NCBI RefSeq assembly: GCF_007753265.1 | Contig: NZ_CP036349.1 | Location: 3,009,363 to 3,073,362, forward strand | Reading direction: 5' to 3' | From: Botrimarina mediterranea | Lineage (GTDB): Bacteria; Planctomycetota; Planctomycetia; Pirellulales; Lacipirellulaceae | DNA length: 64,000 nt | Part shown: in pieces, positions 44,270 through 53,635 of the stretch | Layout of the letters: the number at the start of each line of letters is the position of its first letter | How positions within the stretch are numbered: the stretch's first letter is position 1 | Program-made: the position numbers and the translations under genes | Notes under the pieces: generated by a model | The model's input: the letters and a program-made list of their open reading frames with translations, nothing else | Told to the model about the DNA's origin: nothing | The model's database searches: none

Positions 44270-44344
44270 AATGACGAAGCCCGAATGACGAATGACGAAC
44301 TTTTGCAAAGCACTTTCGTCATTCGTGCTTCGTCATTCGTCATT
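44270..44344. repeat. Repeat 'aatgacga' family between sucC and sucD
   Basis: The word aatgacgaa/cgaatgacg occurs three times on the left (44270-44299) and in inverted orientation three times on the right (44315-44344), with the blocks in a shuffled order. It can form a long hairpin in the sucCD transcript. Confidence 0.85.
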
Positions 44345-44383
44345 CCGACGCGAGCATAGTTGGCTTGTAAGGTTCCGAATCAG

Positions 44384-45571
44384 TCACGCGGCAGTGGCGG
44401 CGGCGACCACCTTTTTCGCCGCGTCGGTGAGGCCTTCGGCGTTAATAATGTCGACGCCGCTCTCCGCCAGGATCTTGCGGCCCTCTTCGACTTCGGTGCC
44501 TTCGAGACGGACGACGAGCGGCACGTTGAAGCCGACTTCCTTGTAGGCCGCCAAGATCGCGTTGGCGATCGTCGTGCACTGCATGATGCCGCCGAAGATG
44601 TTGACCAGCACGGCCTTCACGTCGGGGTCGCCCAGCAGGATGCGGAACGCCTCGGTGACTTGGTCCTTGTTGGCGCCGCCGCCGACGTCGAGGAAGTTCG
44701 AGGGCTGGCCGCCGTGGAGCTTGACGATGTCCATCGTGCTCATGGCGAGGCCGGCGCCGTTAACGAGGCAGCCGATGTTGCCTTCGAGCTGCACGTAGCT
44801 GAGGCCCGCGGCTCCGGCACGGAGTTCGTTGGGGTCTTCCTCGGCCGTGTCGCGGAGCTCGGCGAGCTTGGCGTGGCGGAACATCGCGTTGTCGTCGAAG
44901 GTGATCTTGGCGTCGAGCGCCATGAGGTCGCCTGAGCCAGTTACCACCAACGGATTCACTTCGGCCAGCGAACAGTCGTTCTCGACGAAGACCTTGCAGA
45001 CCGCCCGCATCAGCTTCTCGGCGGCGCGGACCGACGTGCCGCTGAGGCCGAGCTTCCAGGCCAGTTTGCGGGCTTGGTAGGACTGGAGGCCGAAGTCGGG
45101 GTCGAACTCCGCGGTGTGGATCAGGTGCGGCGTCTCGTGAGCCACCTTCTCGATGTCCATGCCGCCCTCGGTGCTGACCATCAGCACCGGCTTGCCGCAG
45201 CCGCGGTCGACGACGATGCCCAGGTAAAGCTCGCGGGCGATGTCGCAGCCGGCTTCGACGAGGACCTGCTTGACGGTCTGGCCTTCGGCGCCGGTCTGGA
45301 TGGTGACGAGGTCGCCGCCGAGTAGGGCCTTGGCGACGCGGGCGGCGTCCTCGGCCGTTTTGACGAGCTCGACGCCACGCTGCTCAGTCCCCTTGATGGT
45401 CCCCTTGCCGCGGCCACCGGCGTGAACCTGGGCTTTGACGACGGCGATCGGCCCGCCGAGCTGCTTGAAGGCGGCAGCGGCTTCCTCGGGGGTCTTGGCG
45501 ACGATCCCCTCGGGGACAGCAATGCCGGCTTCGCGGAAGAGCTGCTTGCCCTGGAACTCGTGGATTTTCAT
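44384..45571 (-). CDS. sucC: Succinyl-CoA synthetase beta subunit
   Basis: 395 residues from ATG 45571 ([22 protein letters not shown]). The ATP-grasp part is visible: [43 protein letters not shown] and [19 protein letters not shown] at the end. It forms the alpha2beta2 or alpha-beta enzyme with SucD. A long in-frame extension upstream of this ATG is not coding. Its promoter shares the 400-base spacer with that of nqrA, which holds a Rex-like site. Confidence 0.96.
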   Translation of the reverse strand: MKIHEFQGKQLFREAGIAVPEGIVAKTPEEAAAAFKQLGGPIAVVKAQVHAGGRGKGTIKGTEQRGVELVKTAEDAARVAKALLGGDLVTIQTGAEGQTVKQVLVEAGCDIARELYLGIVVDRGCGKPVLMVSTEGGMDIEKVAHETPHLIHTAEFDPDFGLQSYQARKLAWKLGLSGTSVRAAEKLMRAVCKVFVENDCSLAEVNPLVVTGSGDLMALDAKITFDDNAMFRHAKLAELRDTAEEDPNELRAGAAGLSYVQLEGNIGCLVNGAGLAMSTMDIVKLHGGQPSNFLDVGGGANKDQVTEAFRILLGDPDVKAVLVNIFGGIMQCTTIANAILAAYKEVGFNVPLVVRLEGTEVEEGRKILAESGVDIINAEGLTDAAKKVVAAATAA

Positions 45572-45810
45572 GACGTAACGTGTTATTTCGACAAGGGTTA
45601 CAGCACTTCCGGCGAGCGAATCGCCTGCCGGCCCGACGCGGGGCGAGTATAGGGCGGGTCGAAAAGGCCAACAACGGGCCTCTGCGCAAGAGAGGGCCGC
45701 TTTCTGCCGGCTTGCGGTAAGAGATTGATGTCGGGACGGTTGCGAGTCGAAGACGGTTGCACGTTTGTAACGTGCCTGCCTTGCAAGCTGGACTTGACGC
45801 GGGCCCGATA

Positions 45811-45828
45811 TCGTGAAAGATTTCACAA
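45811..45828. promoter_or_regulatory. Candidate Rex operator upstream of nqrABCDEF
   Basis: TCGTGAAAGATTTCACAA matches the Rex consensus TTGTGAAATATTTCACAA at 16 of 18 positions. A possible -35 box TTGACG lies at 45794-45799, so the site would overlap the -10 region of a promoter reading toward nqrA, 144 bases upstream of its ATG. A CRP/FNR-type regulator (TGTGA-N6-TCACA) could also bind it. It lies in the 400-base spacer 45572-45971, which has no gene. Confidence 0.55.
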
Positions 45829-45971
45829 ACCCTCCGTCGGCGACCCTTTGCCGCACCAGTCCGCGCACCGCGAGCACGGCTGGGCGCAAGGTCCGCTGAC
45901 TCTGGCCCACCCCATTATCGGCCGCGGCGGCGACGCCCGGCTGCCACTCACGCGGCAGGATAGCGCGTCTT

Positions 45972-47351
45972 ATGGCGACCACCGCAGCAATCGCCAAGAA
46001 ATTTTCCCTCCAGAAGGGCCTCGACCTGCCGATCGCTGGCGCCCCGCCGCAGACGATCCTGGCCGGGCCCACGATCCGCACCGTGGGCCTCATCGCCGAT
46101 GATTATCACGGCATGAAGCCGACCATGCAGGTCACCGAGGGGGACACGGTCCGCCTTGGGCAGTGGCTGTTCGAGGACAAGAAGACACCTGGCGTGAAGT
46201 ACACGTCCCCCGGCGCGGGGCGCGTCGTCGCCGTCAACCGTGGCGCGAAGCGCAAGTTTGAGTCGATCGTCATTGAGTTGGAGGGCGACGAACGGCAATC
46301 GTTCGAGGCGTACCGCGACCAGAACCTGACGATGCTCGGCCGCGACGCGGTGCAGCAGAACCTGATCGAATCGGGCCTGTGGACCGCGCTGCGTAGCCGG
46401 CCGTTCGACAAAGTCCCGGTCCCCGGCACAGCGCCCTATGCGCTTTTTGTGACGGCGATCGACACGAACCCCCTAGCGGCCGATCCGCAGGTCGTCATTG
46501 CCGAGAAGCCCGCCGAGTTCACCGCCGGTCTGGAAGTGCTCAGCACGCTTACCGACGGCAACCTCTGGCTTTGCAAGAAGTCGGGCGTCTCGCTGCCGGG
46601 CGAAGACCTCGGCTTCGTCGAGGCCGCGAGCTTCGATGGCCCGCACCCCGCGGGCCTGCCCGGCACGCACATGCACTTCTTGGCGCCCGTCAACGCTGAA
46701 CGGCACTGCTGGGATATCGGCTACCAAGACGTGATCGCCATCGGGCACTTGTTCCTGACGGGCGAGCTGCTGGTGGACCGCGTCGTTTCGGTGGCGGGCC
46801 CCGCGGTCGCCCGGCCGGGCTTGTACCGTACACGGTTGGGCGCGAGCCTCGCCGACCTGACGGCTGACAGCGGCGCCGCTCGTGACGGCGTGCGGACCAT
46901 CAGCGGCTCGGTCTTCAATGGCCGCACGATGACCGACATGAAGGCCCACCTCGGCCGTCGTGACGTGCAGGTAACGCAGCTTGTGGAAGGCCACGAGCGC
47001 GTCTTCCTCGGCTGGATGGGCCCGGGCTTCGGCAAGTGGTCGGTGACCAATGTTTTCATGCAGAAGTTGCTCGGCCCGCCGGAAGGGGGCTTTCGCTTCA
47101 CGACCAGCACCGAGGGGAGCCACCGGGCGATCGTCCCGATCGGCAGTTACGAGAAGGTGATGCCGCTGGACATCGAGCCGACGGCGATGATGAAGGCACT
47201 CTGCATGCAAGACACCGAGCTGTTGCAGTCGCTAGGCGTGCTGGAACTGGCCGAAGAGGACCTCGGCTTGTGCAGCTACGTCTGCTCCAGCAAGAACGAC
47301 TACGGCCCGATGCTGCGGAAGGCGCTGACGACGATCGAACGTGAAGGGTGA
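45972..47351 (+). CDS. nqrA: Na+-translocating NADH:quinone reductase subunit A
   Basis: 459 residues. Seen: [15 protein letters not shown] at the start, [21 protein letters not shown] (biotinyl/lipoyl-like hammerhead), [18 protein letters not shown] and the tail [26 protein letters not shown], all typical of NqrA, the peripheral subunit near the quinone site. First gene of the nqr operon. Start ATG 45972 gives the expected family N-terminus with a short extra segment. Confidence 0.96.
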   Translation: MATTAAIAKKFSLQKGLDLPIAGAPPQTILAGPTIRTVGLIADDYHGMKPTMQVTEGDTVRLGQWLFEDKKTPGVKYTSPGAGRVVAVNRGAKRKFESIVIELEGDERQSFEAYRDQNLTMLGRDAVQQNLIESGLWTALRSRPFDKVPVPGTAPYALFVTAIDTNPLAADPQVVIAEKPAEFTAGLEVLSTLTDGNLWLCKKSGVSLPGEDLGFVEAASFDGPHPAGLPGTHMHFLAPVNAERHCWDIGYQDVIAIGHLFLTGELLVDRVVSVAGPAVARPGLYRTRLGASLADLTADSGAARDGVRTISGSVFNGRTMTDMKAHLGRRDVQVTQLVEGHERVFLGWMGPGFGKWSVTNVFMQKLLGPPEGGFRFTTSTEGSHRAIVPIGSYEKVMPLDIEPTAMMKALCMQDTELLQSLGVLELAEEDLGLCSYVCSSKNDYGPMLRKALTTIEREG

Positions 47352-47356
47352 TGCAG

Positions 47357-47452
47357 GAGTCCGGTAAGGGATTAGTCCGGTAGTCCGTTAGGGACGCGGA
47401 CGATCAGCCCAACCCTACCGGTCTATCGGACTACCCACCTAACTACCTAACA
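47357..47452. repeat. Repeat 'agtccggta' family between nqrA and nqrB
   Basis: Words agtccggtaagggattagtccggtag (in parts) on the left are matched on the right by ctaccggtctatcggactaccc in inverted sense, followed by cctaactacctaaca. It occupies the whole spacer and could fold in the nqr mRNA. Confidence 0.72.
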
Positions 47453-47454
47453 GA

Positions 47455-48735
47455 ATGAAATTCCTCCGAGACCAACTCGACGCGGTCGCCCCGCTCTTCA
47501 AGAAGGGCGGCAAGCTCGAGAAGCTGTACCCGCTGTACGAAGCGAACGACACGTTCCTCTACACGCCGGGAGAGGTGACCAAGGGCGTCTCGCACGTCCG
47601 CGATGCGATCGATATGAAGCGGATGATGTCGACGGTGATCGTCGCGCTCATCCCGTGCATCTTCATGGCCCTCTACAACACGGGTTACCAAGCCAACTTG
47701 GCGATCGGCACGCAGGGCGCGGTCCCGCTGGACAACACGTTCACGGGGATCGACCCGTTTACCCGTGACGACGTAATGCACGCCATCGGGCTGCCTTACG
47801 ACCACACCAACCACGTGTCGAACCTCGTCCACGGCCTCTTGTGGTTCTTGCCGGTCTACATTGCAACGATGGTGGTGGGCGGCGTCTGCGAGGTGATCTT
47901 CTCGATCATCCGCGGACATGAAATCAACGAGGGCTTTTTGGTTACCGGCATGCTGCTGCCGCTGACGCTGCCGCCGGCGATACCGTTGTGGCAGGTCGGA
48001 TTGGGCATCGCGTTCGGCGTGGTGATTGGGAAGGAGATCTTCGGCGGCACGGGCAAGAATTTCTTGAATCCCGCGCTGACAGCTCGGGCGTTCCTGTACT
48101 TCGCCTATGCCCAAGAGATGTCCGGCGACAAGGTCTGGACCGCGGCTGGCGTTGCGGCCGGCGAGGGCGTCGATGGTTACACCAACGCCACCGTGCTCAC
48201 CGGCATGGCGGCTCAAGCCGTAGGGACGACGCCCGAAGCCTCTTCCACCATGTCGCTCGGCTTTTGGGATTGCTTCTGGGGATTGATCCCCGGATCGATG
48301 GGCGAGACCTCGACCTTCGCTTGCCTGATCGGCGCCGCGATCTTGATCGCGACCGGCATCGGCTCGTGGCGGATCATGGCGGCTTGCACGATGGGCGCGC
48401 TCGTCACCGCGATGATGTTGTTCGCCTTCCGCGACAGCGTTCCGTACCCGCTGGCCTACATGAACCCTCTCTGGCACTTGGTGGCCGGTGGGTTCGCGTT
48501 CGGCGTGGTGTTCATGGCGACCGACCCGGTCTCGGCGGCCATGACCAACACCGGCAAGTGGTGGTACGGGGGTTTGGTCGGATTTGTGACTGTCCTCATC
48601 CGCGTGATCAATCCGGCGTATGCCGAAGGGATCATGCTGGCGATCCTCTTTGGCAACGTGATGGCTCCGCTCATCGACTACTACGTGATCCAAGCGAACG
48701 TGAAACGGAGGGCCGCCCGCTATGCCGCAACCTGA
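47455..48735 (+). CDS. nqrB: Na+-translocating NADH:quinone reductase subunit B
   Basis: 426 residues with about ten hydrophobic segments. The FMN attachment motif is visible at about residue 241: DGYTNATVL, matching D-x-x-(S/T)-x-A-T, so the Thr near 247 should carry FMN. Other family blocks: [26 protein letters not shown] and [28 protein letters not shown]. NqrB is a core membrane subunit that moves Na+. It overlaps nqrC by 14 bases. Confidence 0.96.
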   Translation: MKFLRDQLDAVAPLFKKGGKLEKLYPLYEANDTFLYTPGEVTKGVSHVRDAIDMKRMMSTVIVALIPCIFMALYNTGYQANLAIGTQGAVPLDNTFTGIDPFTRDDVMHAIGLPYDHTNHVSNLVHGLLWFLPVYIATMVVGGVCEVIFSIIRGHEINEGFLVTGMLLPLTLPPAIPLWQVGLGIAFGVVIGKEIFGGTGKNFLNPALTARAFLYFAYAQEMSGDKVWTAAGVAAGEGVDGYTNATVLTGMAAQAVGTTPEASSTMSLGFWDCFWGLIPGSMGETSTFACLIGAAILIATGIGSWRIMAACTMGALVTAMMLFAFRDSVPYPLAYMNPLWHLVAGGFAFGVVFMATDPVSAAMTNTGKWWYGGLVGFVTVLIRVINPAYAEGIMLAILFGNVMAPLIDYYVIQANVKRRAARYAAT

Positions 48736-49534
48736 TCGAGATTGGTACACGTTCCTCCGTGAAACGACGCTGGGCGCCTTCATGGTGGCGGCGGTGCTGT
48801 GCGTCGTCTGTTCGGTGCTCGTCGCGAGCGCTGCGGTAGCGCTCAAGCCGATGCAGGACAGCAACAAGCTCATCTTCAAGCAGAAGAACGCGTTGATGGC
48901 CGCCGGCTTGGCGAAGGGCGACGCCTCACCCGAGCAAGTCAAGAAGGTCTTTGATGAGTCGATCAAGCGCGAGCTGATCGACATCTCCACGGGAGAGTTC
49001 GTCAGCGAAGGCTCGGTTGAGTTCGATATCGACGATTACGACCCCGCCCTCGCGGCGAAGGACAGCAAGCAGAACGTCGACGTCGAGCCGCCGACGGCCT
49101 TGATGGGAGTCCAGAAACGCGAGCCCTACACGTTCGTCTACCAGATCATGAAGGAAGGAAGGCCTGACGGCTTTATCCTTCCCATCTACGGCAAGGGGCT
49201 GTGGTCCACGCTGCAAGGCTTCCTGGCCCTCGAGGCCGACGGCCAGACGGTCCGTGGCATCACTTACTACGATCACAAAGAGACCCCGGGTCTCGGCGGT
49301 GAAGTCGACAACCCCGCTTGGAAGGCGACCTGGGAGGGCAAGAAGGTCTACGACGAGGAGGGCGACGTCGAACTCGGCGTCGTCAAGGGCAACGCCACGG
49401 ACGAGTACAGTGTTGACGGCCTCTCCGGCGCCACGATCACCAGCCGCGGCGTGGACAACATGATCAAGTACTGGCTCGGGCCAGAAGGCTTCGGCAAGTT
49501 CCTCGAAAAGCACCGCGTCAAGTCGGAGAGCTGA
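48722..49534 (+). CDS. nqrC: Na+-translocating NADH:quinone reductase subunit C
   Basis: 270 residues. One N-terminal transmembrane helix ([24 protein letters not shown]), then the FMN-binding periplasmic domain with [14 protein letters not shown] and DGLSGATIT near residue 235; the Thr of SGAT is the FMN attachment site used by ApbE. Length and order match NqrC. Confidence 0.96.
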   Translation: MPQPDRDWYTFLRETTLGAFMVAAVLCVVCSVLVASAAVALKPMQDSNKLIFKQKNALMAAGLAKGDASPEQVKKVFDESIKRELIDISTGEFVSEGSVEFDIDDYDPALAAKDSKQNVDVEPPTALMGVQKREPYTFVYQIMKEGRPDGFILPIYGKGLWSTLQGFLALEADGQTVRGITYYDHKETPGLGGEVDNPAWKATWEGKKVYDEEGDVELGVVKGNATDEYSVDGLSGATITSRGVDNMIKYWLGPEGFGKFLEKHRVKSES

Positions 49535-49587
49535 AAAGAACCGCTCAACGGTTCGCCAGCCACCACCTATAGCCAAACTGCGAAGGC

Positions 49588-50214
49588 ATGGCCAAGCAAT
49601 CGATCAAAGACGTCCTCATCGATCCGGTTTTTAACAACAACCCGATCGCGCTGCAGGTGCTCGGCATCTGCTCGGCGCTAGCGGTGACGACGCAGCTCAA
49701 GACATCGATCATCATGAGCTTGGCGGTCATCGCGGTGACAGCTTGCTCGAACGCAGCGGTCAGCCTTGTCCGCAAGTTCATCCCCAGCAGCATCCGCATC
49801 ATCGCGCAGATGACGATCATCGCGTCGCTGGTGATCGTGGTCGATCAACTGCTGCAAGCGGTCGCCTACGAGGAGACCAAGAGCATCAGCGTCTTCGTCG
49901 GCCTGATCATCACCAACTGCATCGTGATGGGACGGGCCGAGGCGTTCGCGATGAAGAACCCGCCGCTGATTTCGTTCTTTGACGGCGTCGGCAACGCCGT
50001 TGGCTACTCGGTGATCCTGATCGCTGTGGGGTTCGTCCGCGAGCTCTTTGGCTCTGGGAAGTTGCTCGGATTCACCGTCCTGCCTCTGGCTACCGAGGGC
50101 GGCTGGTACGTCCCCAACGGCCTGATGCTGCTATCTCCCAGCGCGTTCTTCCTGATCGGCTTGCTGATCTGGCTGCTGCGTACCTGGAAGCCCGAGCAAG
50201 TCGAGCACGAGTAA
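49588..50214 (+). CDS. nqrD: Na+-translocating NADH:quinone reductase subunit D
   Basis: 208 residues, six hydrophobic segments. Seen: [23 protein letters not shown] at the start, [24 protein letters not shown] in the middle (contains the Cys that binds the intramembrane iron centre with NqrE) and [14 protein letters not shown]. Typical NqrD. A small hairpin (gaaccg/cggttc) lies in the 53-base gap after nqrC. Confidence 0.95.
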   Translation: MAKQSIKDVLIDPVFNNNPIALQVLGICSALAVTTQLKTSIIMSLAVIAVTACSNAAVSLVRKFIPSSIRIIAQMTIIASLVIVVDQLLQAVAYEETKSISVFVGLIITNCIVMGRAEAFAMKNPPLISFFDGVGNAVGYSVILIAVGFVRELFGSGKLLGFTVLPLATEGGWYVPNGLMLLSPSAFFLIGLLIWLLRTWKPEQVEHE

Positions 50215-50216
50215 AG

Positions 50217-50285
50217 GATGAGCTGTCAGCGATCAGCTTGCTGACGCAGAACATGAAAGCTGACCGCTGAAAGCCGACCGCTAAT
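50217..50285. repeat. Repeat 'gctgtcagc' family between nqrD and nqrE
   Basis: Left agcgatcagctt and right aagctgaccgct pair at 11 of 12 bases, with more agctgtcagc-like words around. Same word family as 50913-51000. Fills the spacer except for the last 15 bases before nqrE. Confidence 0.75.
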
Positions 50286-50300
50286 CCCCACGGGATAACC

Positions 50301-50909
50301 ATGGATCACTTCTTACAACTGTTTCTCCGATCGGTCTTCGTCGAGAACCTGGCGCTCGCCTACTTCCTCGGCATGTGCACGTTCATCGCGATCTCGAAGA
50401 ACGTGAAGACCGCCGTGAGTCTTGGGATCGCTGTGATTGTGATCATGGGGCTGACGATCCCCGCCAATAATGTCATCTGGCAGTTCCTGGTGAAGCCCGG
50501 AGCTCTCAAGTGGCTGGGCTCGGAGTACTCCAGCATCGACCTCAGCTTCCTGGGCTTGATCTCCTACATCGGGATGATCGCGGCGATGGTGCAGATCCTC
50601 GAGATGACGCTCGACAAGTTCTTCCCCGCGCTCTACCAGACGCTGGGCATCTTCCTGCCGTTGATCACGGTGAACTGCGCGATCCTCGGCGGTTCGCTGT
50701 TCATGGTCGAACGCGATTACACCTTCGCCGAGAGCTGCGTGTACGGCGTCGGCGCCGGCTTCGGCTGGGCGCTGGCGATCGCGGCGTTAGCGGGCATCCG
50801 TGAAAAACTCCGCTACAGCGATGTCCCCGAAGGCCTGCGTGGCCTGGGAATCACGTTCATGACCGTCGGCCTGATGGCATTGGCGTTCATGTCGTTCGGG
50901 GGAATGTGA
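50301..50909 (+). CDS. nqrE: Na+-translocating NADH:quinone reductase subunit E
   Basis: 202 residues, six hydrophobic segments. Seen: [24 protein letters not shown] at the start (with the iron-ligand Cys) and [23 protein letters not shown] in the middle (second ligand Cys), then [20 protein letters not shown]. These are the NqrE hallmarks, homologous to NqrD. Confidence 0.96.
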   Translation: MDHFLQLFLRSVFVENLALAYFLGMCTFIAISKNVKTAVSLGIAVIVIMGLTIPANNVIWQFLVKPGALKWLGSEYSSIDLSFLGLISYIGMIAAMVQILEMTLDKFFPALYQTLGIFLPLITVNCAILGGSLFMVERDYTFAESCVYGVGAGFGWALAIAALAGIREKLRYSDVPEGLRGLGITFMTVGLMALAFMSFGGM

Positions 50910-50912
50910 GAA

Positions 50913-51000
50913 AAGCTGTCGGCTCTCGGCCATCGGCTGTCGGCTGACATTTTTAAGCGTTAACTGGGCTGACAGCCGATAGCTGGCAGCCAATAGCCAA
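50913..51000. repeat. Repeat 'atcggctgtc' family between nqrE and nqrF
   Basis: Left catcggctgtcggc (about 50932-50945) and right gctgacagccgat (50968-50980) are inverted copies, with agctgtcggctctcggc and gctggcagccaatagcc words around them. It starts just after the nqrE stop and ends 20 bases before nqrF. Confidence 0.78.
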
Positions 51001-51020
51001 CTAAGCCGAAGGCTTGCGTC

Positions 51021-52253
51021 ATGTCACCCCTCCTAACTGTCGTTCTCGGCGTCTTCTTCTTCACCCTCGTAGTGCTCGCGCTAGTGGCCCTGATCATGGC
51101 TGCCCGCAGCCAGTTGGTTGCTACGGGACCGGTGGAGATCACTGTCAACGAAGACAAGAAGATCAAAGTCGCCGCGGGCGGCAAGCTGCTCAACGCGCTT
51201 TCCGACGCGGGGATCTTCGTCTCCAGCGCCTGTGGCGGCGGCGGCACCTGCGCCCAGTGCGAGGTGAAGGTCTTCTCGGGCGGCGGCGACATCCTGCCGA
51301 CCGAACGGACCCACATCTCCAAGAAAGAGGCCAAAGAGGGTTGCCGGCTCTCTTGCCAGGTCGCCGTCAAGCAGGACATGAAGATCGAGGTGCCCCACGA
51401 GGCCCTCGAGACGAAGAAGTGGGAGTGCACGGTCCGCTCAAACAACAACGTCGCGACCTTCATCAAGGAGCTTGTCCTCGAACTCCCCGAGGGTGAGGAC
51501 GTCAACTTTAAGGCGGGCGGTTACATCCAGATCGAGGCCCCGCCGCACGTCGTCAATTACAAAGACTTCGAGATTGAAGAGCGGTTCCGCGAAGATTGGG
51601 ACAAGTACAACGTCTGGAAGTACGTGTCGAAGGTCGAAGAGCCGGTGATCCGCGCCTACTCGATGGCCAACTGGCCGGGTGAGAAGGGCATCATCATGCT
51701 CAACGTCCGCGTCGCCAGCCCGCCACCCCGCGCCCCCGAGGGGACACCCCCGGGCAAGATGTCAAGCTACATCTTCAACCTCAAGCCGGGCGACAAGGTC
51801 ACGATCAGCGGCCCCTACGGTGAGTTCTTCATCAAAGAGACCGACTCCGAGATGATCTACATCGGCGGCGGCGCCGGCATGGCCCCGCTCCGTAGCCACA
51901 TCTTCGAGCTGTTCAAGAACCTCCGCACCGGCCGCAAGGTCAGCTACTGGTACGGCGGCCGCAGCAAGCGCGAGCTGTTCTACGTCGAGCATTTCCGCGA
52001 GATCGAGCGCGAGTTCCCGAACTTCAAGTTCAACATCGCCCTTTCCGAGCCGCTGCCCGAAGACAACTGGGACGGCTACGTCGGCTTCATCCACCAGGTG
52101 CTCTACGATAACTATCTGAAGGACCACCCGGCGCCCGAGGACATCGAGTACTACATCTGCGGGCCGCCGATGATGAATGCCGCGGTCTTCAAGCTCCTCG
52201 ACGACCTCGGCGTCGAGAAGGAGAACGTCGCTTACGACGACTTCGGCGGTTAA
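51021..52253 (+). CDS. nqrF: Na+-translocating NADH:quinone reductase subunit F
   Basis: 410 residues. One N-terminal membrane helix ([20 protein letters not shown]); a 2Fe-2S ferredoxin domain with [10 protein letters not shown] and GCRLSCQ; an FAD domain with RAYSMAN; an NADH domain with [12 protein letters not shown]; and the C-terminal DDFGG. This is the NADH-oxidising entry subunit of the complex. Confidence 0.97.
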   Translation: MSPLLTVVLGVFFFTLVVLALVALIMAARSQLVATGPVEITVNEDKKIKVAAGGKLLNALSDAGIFVSSACGGGGTCAQCEVKVFSGGGDILPTERTHISKKEAKEGCRLSCQVAVKQDMKIEVPHEALETKKWECTVRSNNNVATFIKELVLELPEGEDVNFKAGGYIQIEAPPHVVNYKDFEIEERFREDWDKYNVWKYVSKVEEPVIRAYSMANWPGEKGIIMLNVRVASPPPRAPEGTPPGKMSSYIFNLKPGDKVTISGPYGEFFIKETDSEMIYIGGGAGMAPLRSHIFELFKNLRTGRKVSYWYGGRSKRELFYVEHFREIEREFPNFKFNIALSEPLPEDNWDGYVGFIHQVLYDNYLKDHPAPEDIEYYICGPPMMNAAVFKLLDDLGVEKENVAYDDFGG

Positions 52254-52285
52254 GCCACAAGAGTCTTAGCCGCAGACGCGTGCAG

Positions 52286-53395
52286 ATGATCGCAGATAGG
52301 TTCCTAGGTCGGCTTGCAGGCGGGTCCTGGCGGCTGTTGTTGCTGTGTCTGGTCGTCGGGTGCGCGAAGGGCGTTGCCGTTGAGGAGGCGCCGGTCTGGT
52401 CTTTCTCTGGGCCGACGATGGGGACGCGCTACAACGTCTCGATCGTTGGCGGGACGGAAGAGAACGCGGCGCGACTGCAGAAGCTCGTCGACGAGCGTTT
52501 GGCGGAGGTGAACCGCCAGATGTCGACTTACGACTCGAAGTCGGAGCTGTCGCGGTTCAACGCGAAGGAGACGCCCGAGTGGTTCCCGGTTTCATCCGAG
52601 ACAGCGTCGGTGGTGGCGTCCGCGCTGAAGTTGGCCGCACAGTCGGATGGCGCCTACGACCCAACCGTGGGGCCGCTGGTGAACCTCTGGGGATTCGGCC
52701 CCGACAAGCGGCGCGACGAACCGCCGAGTGATGAAGAGATCGCCGCCGCTAAGCAGCGGGTGGGATACAAATCGGTGGAGACACGCCTCGACCCGCCCGC
52801 GCTCCGTAAGTCGAAAGCGAGTGTCTACCTCGACCTCTCTTCGATCGCCAAAGGTCACGGCGTCGACGCCGTGGGTGAGTTGCTCCATCGCGAAGGGGTT
52901 GATTCTTACATGGTCGAGATCGGCGGCGAGGTCCGGGCCCGGGGCGTCAAACCCGCCGGCAAGCCGTGGCGGATCGGCGTGCAACGCGCCTCGACCAACC
53001 CTAAGCAAACGCTGCAAGAAGTGATCGAACTGCGTGACCAGTCGCTCGCCACCTCGGGCGACTACTACAACTTCTTCGAAGTTGACGGGGTCCGCTACTC
53101 GCACACCATCGATCCCAAGACGGGGCGTCCCGTGAATCACGATCTGGCGACGGCTACGGTCCTCGCCGAGACGTGTCGCGACGCCGACGGGCAAGCGACG
53201 GCGTTGCTCGCCCTCGGCCCTGTGGCGGGGTACGATTGGGCGGTTGAGCACGGCGTCGCCGCCCTGATGGTGTCGCGCGACGCCGACGACCAACTCGTCG
53301 AGCGCACCACCCCGGCGTGGGACGCCGCCTTCAAGAACTCGCCATCGGCCTCCGCCGCTGCGGAAGCTGGTGAAGCCGCAGGAGAGTCGTCATGA
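52286..53395 (+). CDS. apbE: FAD:protein FMN transferase ApbE
   Basis: 369 residues from ATG 52286 (a GTG lies six bases earlier). Lipoprotein signal with lipobox VVGC. Seen: SGPTMGTRYNV, GPLVNLWGFGP, LDLSSIAKGHGVD, GGEVRARG, and HTIDPKTGRPV with the Mg2+-binding Asp later (TCRDADGQATALL). It attaches FMN to Thr in NqrB and NqrC. It overlaps nqrM by four bases (ATGA). Confidence 0.94.
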   Translation: MIADRFLGRLAGGSWRLLLLCLVVGCAKGVAVEEAPVWSFSGPTMGTRYNVSIVGGTEENAARLQKLVDERLAEVNRQMSTYDSKSELSRFNAKETPEWFPVSSETASVVASALKLAAQSDGAYDPTVGPLVNLWGFGPDKRRDEPPSDEEIAAAKQRVGYKSVETRLDPPALRKSKASVYLDLSSIAKGHGVDAVGELLHREGVDSYMVEIGGEVRARGVKPAGKPWRIGVQRASTNPKQTLQEVIELRDQSLATSGDYYNFFEVDGVRYSHTIDPKTGRPVNHDLATATVLAETCRDADGQATALLALGPVAGYDWAVEHGVAALMVSRDADDQLVERTTPAWDAAFKNSPSASAAAEAGEAAGESS

Positions 53396-53619
53396 ATACC
53401 TTCCTGGTAACACTCGCCGTGTTCGCCGTCGCGCTAGCGGGGATGGCGATCGGCGTGATGCTCTCCGGCCGACGGATCAAGGGCTCGTGCGGCGGCTTGT
53501 CGTCGTTCAAAGACCATGAAGGCAACTCGGTCTGCGAGGCATGCACGAATCCCTCGACCGATTGCACGCAGCGCCGCGAACGCGAAGCGGCAACCGGTGG
53601 CGCGGCAACCGGGGGCTAA
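53392..53619 (+). CDS. nqrM: NQR maturation protein NqrM
   Basis: 75 residues. N-terminal membrane helix (FLVTLAVFAVALAGMAIGVML) followed by the Cys-rich segment SCGGLSSF, then VCEACTNPSTDC, i.e. four conserved Cys. NqrM is needed for insertion of the iron centre between NqrD and NqrE. The end is formed by a tandem acc-gg(t/g)-ggc stretch, and its TAA stop lies inside the dispersed repeat 53607-53635. Confidence 0.9.
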   Translation: MNTFLVTLAVFAVALAGMAIGVMLSGRRIKGSCGGLSSFKDHEGNSVCEACTNPSTDCTQRREREAATGGAATGG

Positions 53620-53635
53620 GGCCCCGCGGCAGATT
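53607..53635. repeat. Single copy of the 'ggggctaaggcccc' repeat at a convergent gene junction
   Basis: Identical to the left arm of the repeat at 1877-1905 except for one base (cagatt versus ctgatt). Its ctaagg core supplies TAA to nqrM on the plus strand and TAG to the GT39 gene on the minus strand, so both stops come from one element and the coding regions overlap by four bases. Confidence 0.9.

Noticed and set aside
45572-46093. In-frame extension upstream of sucC
   Set aside because: It overlaps the nqrA gene and the Rex-like site; the family N-terminus ([10 protein letters not shown]) begins at 45571.
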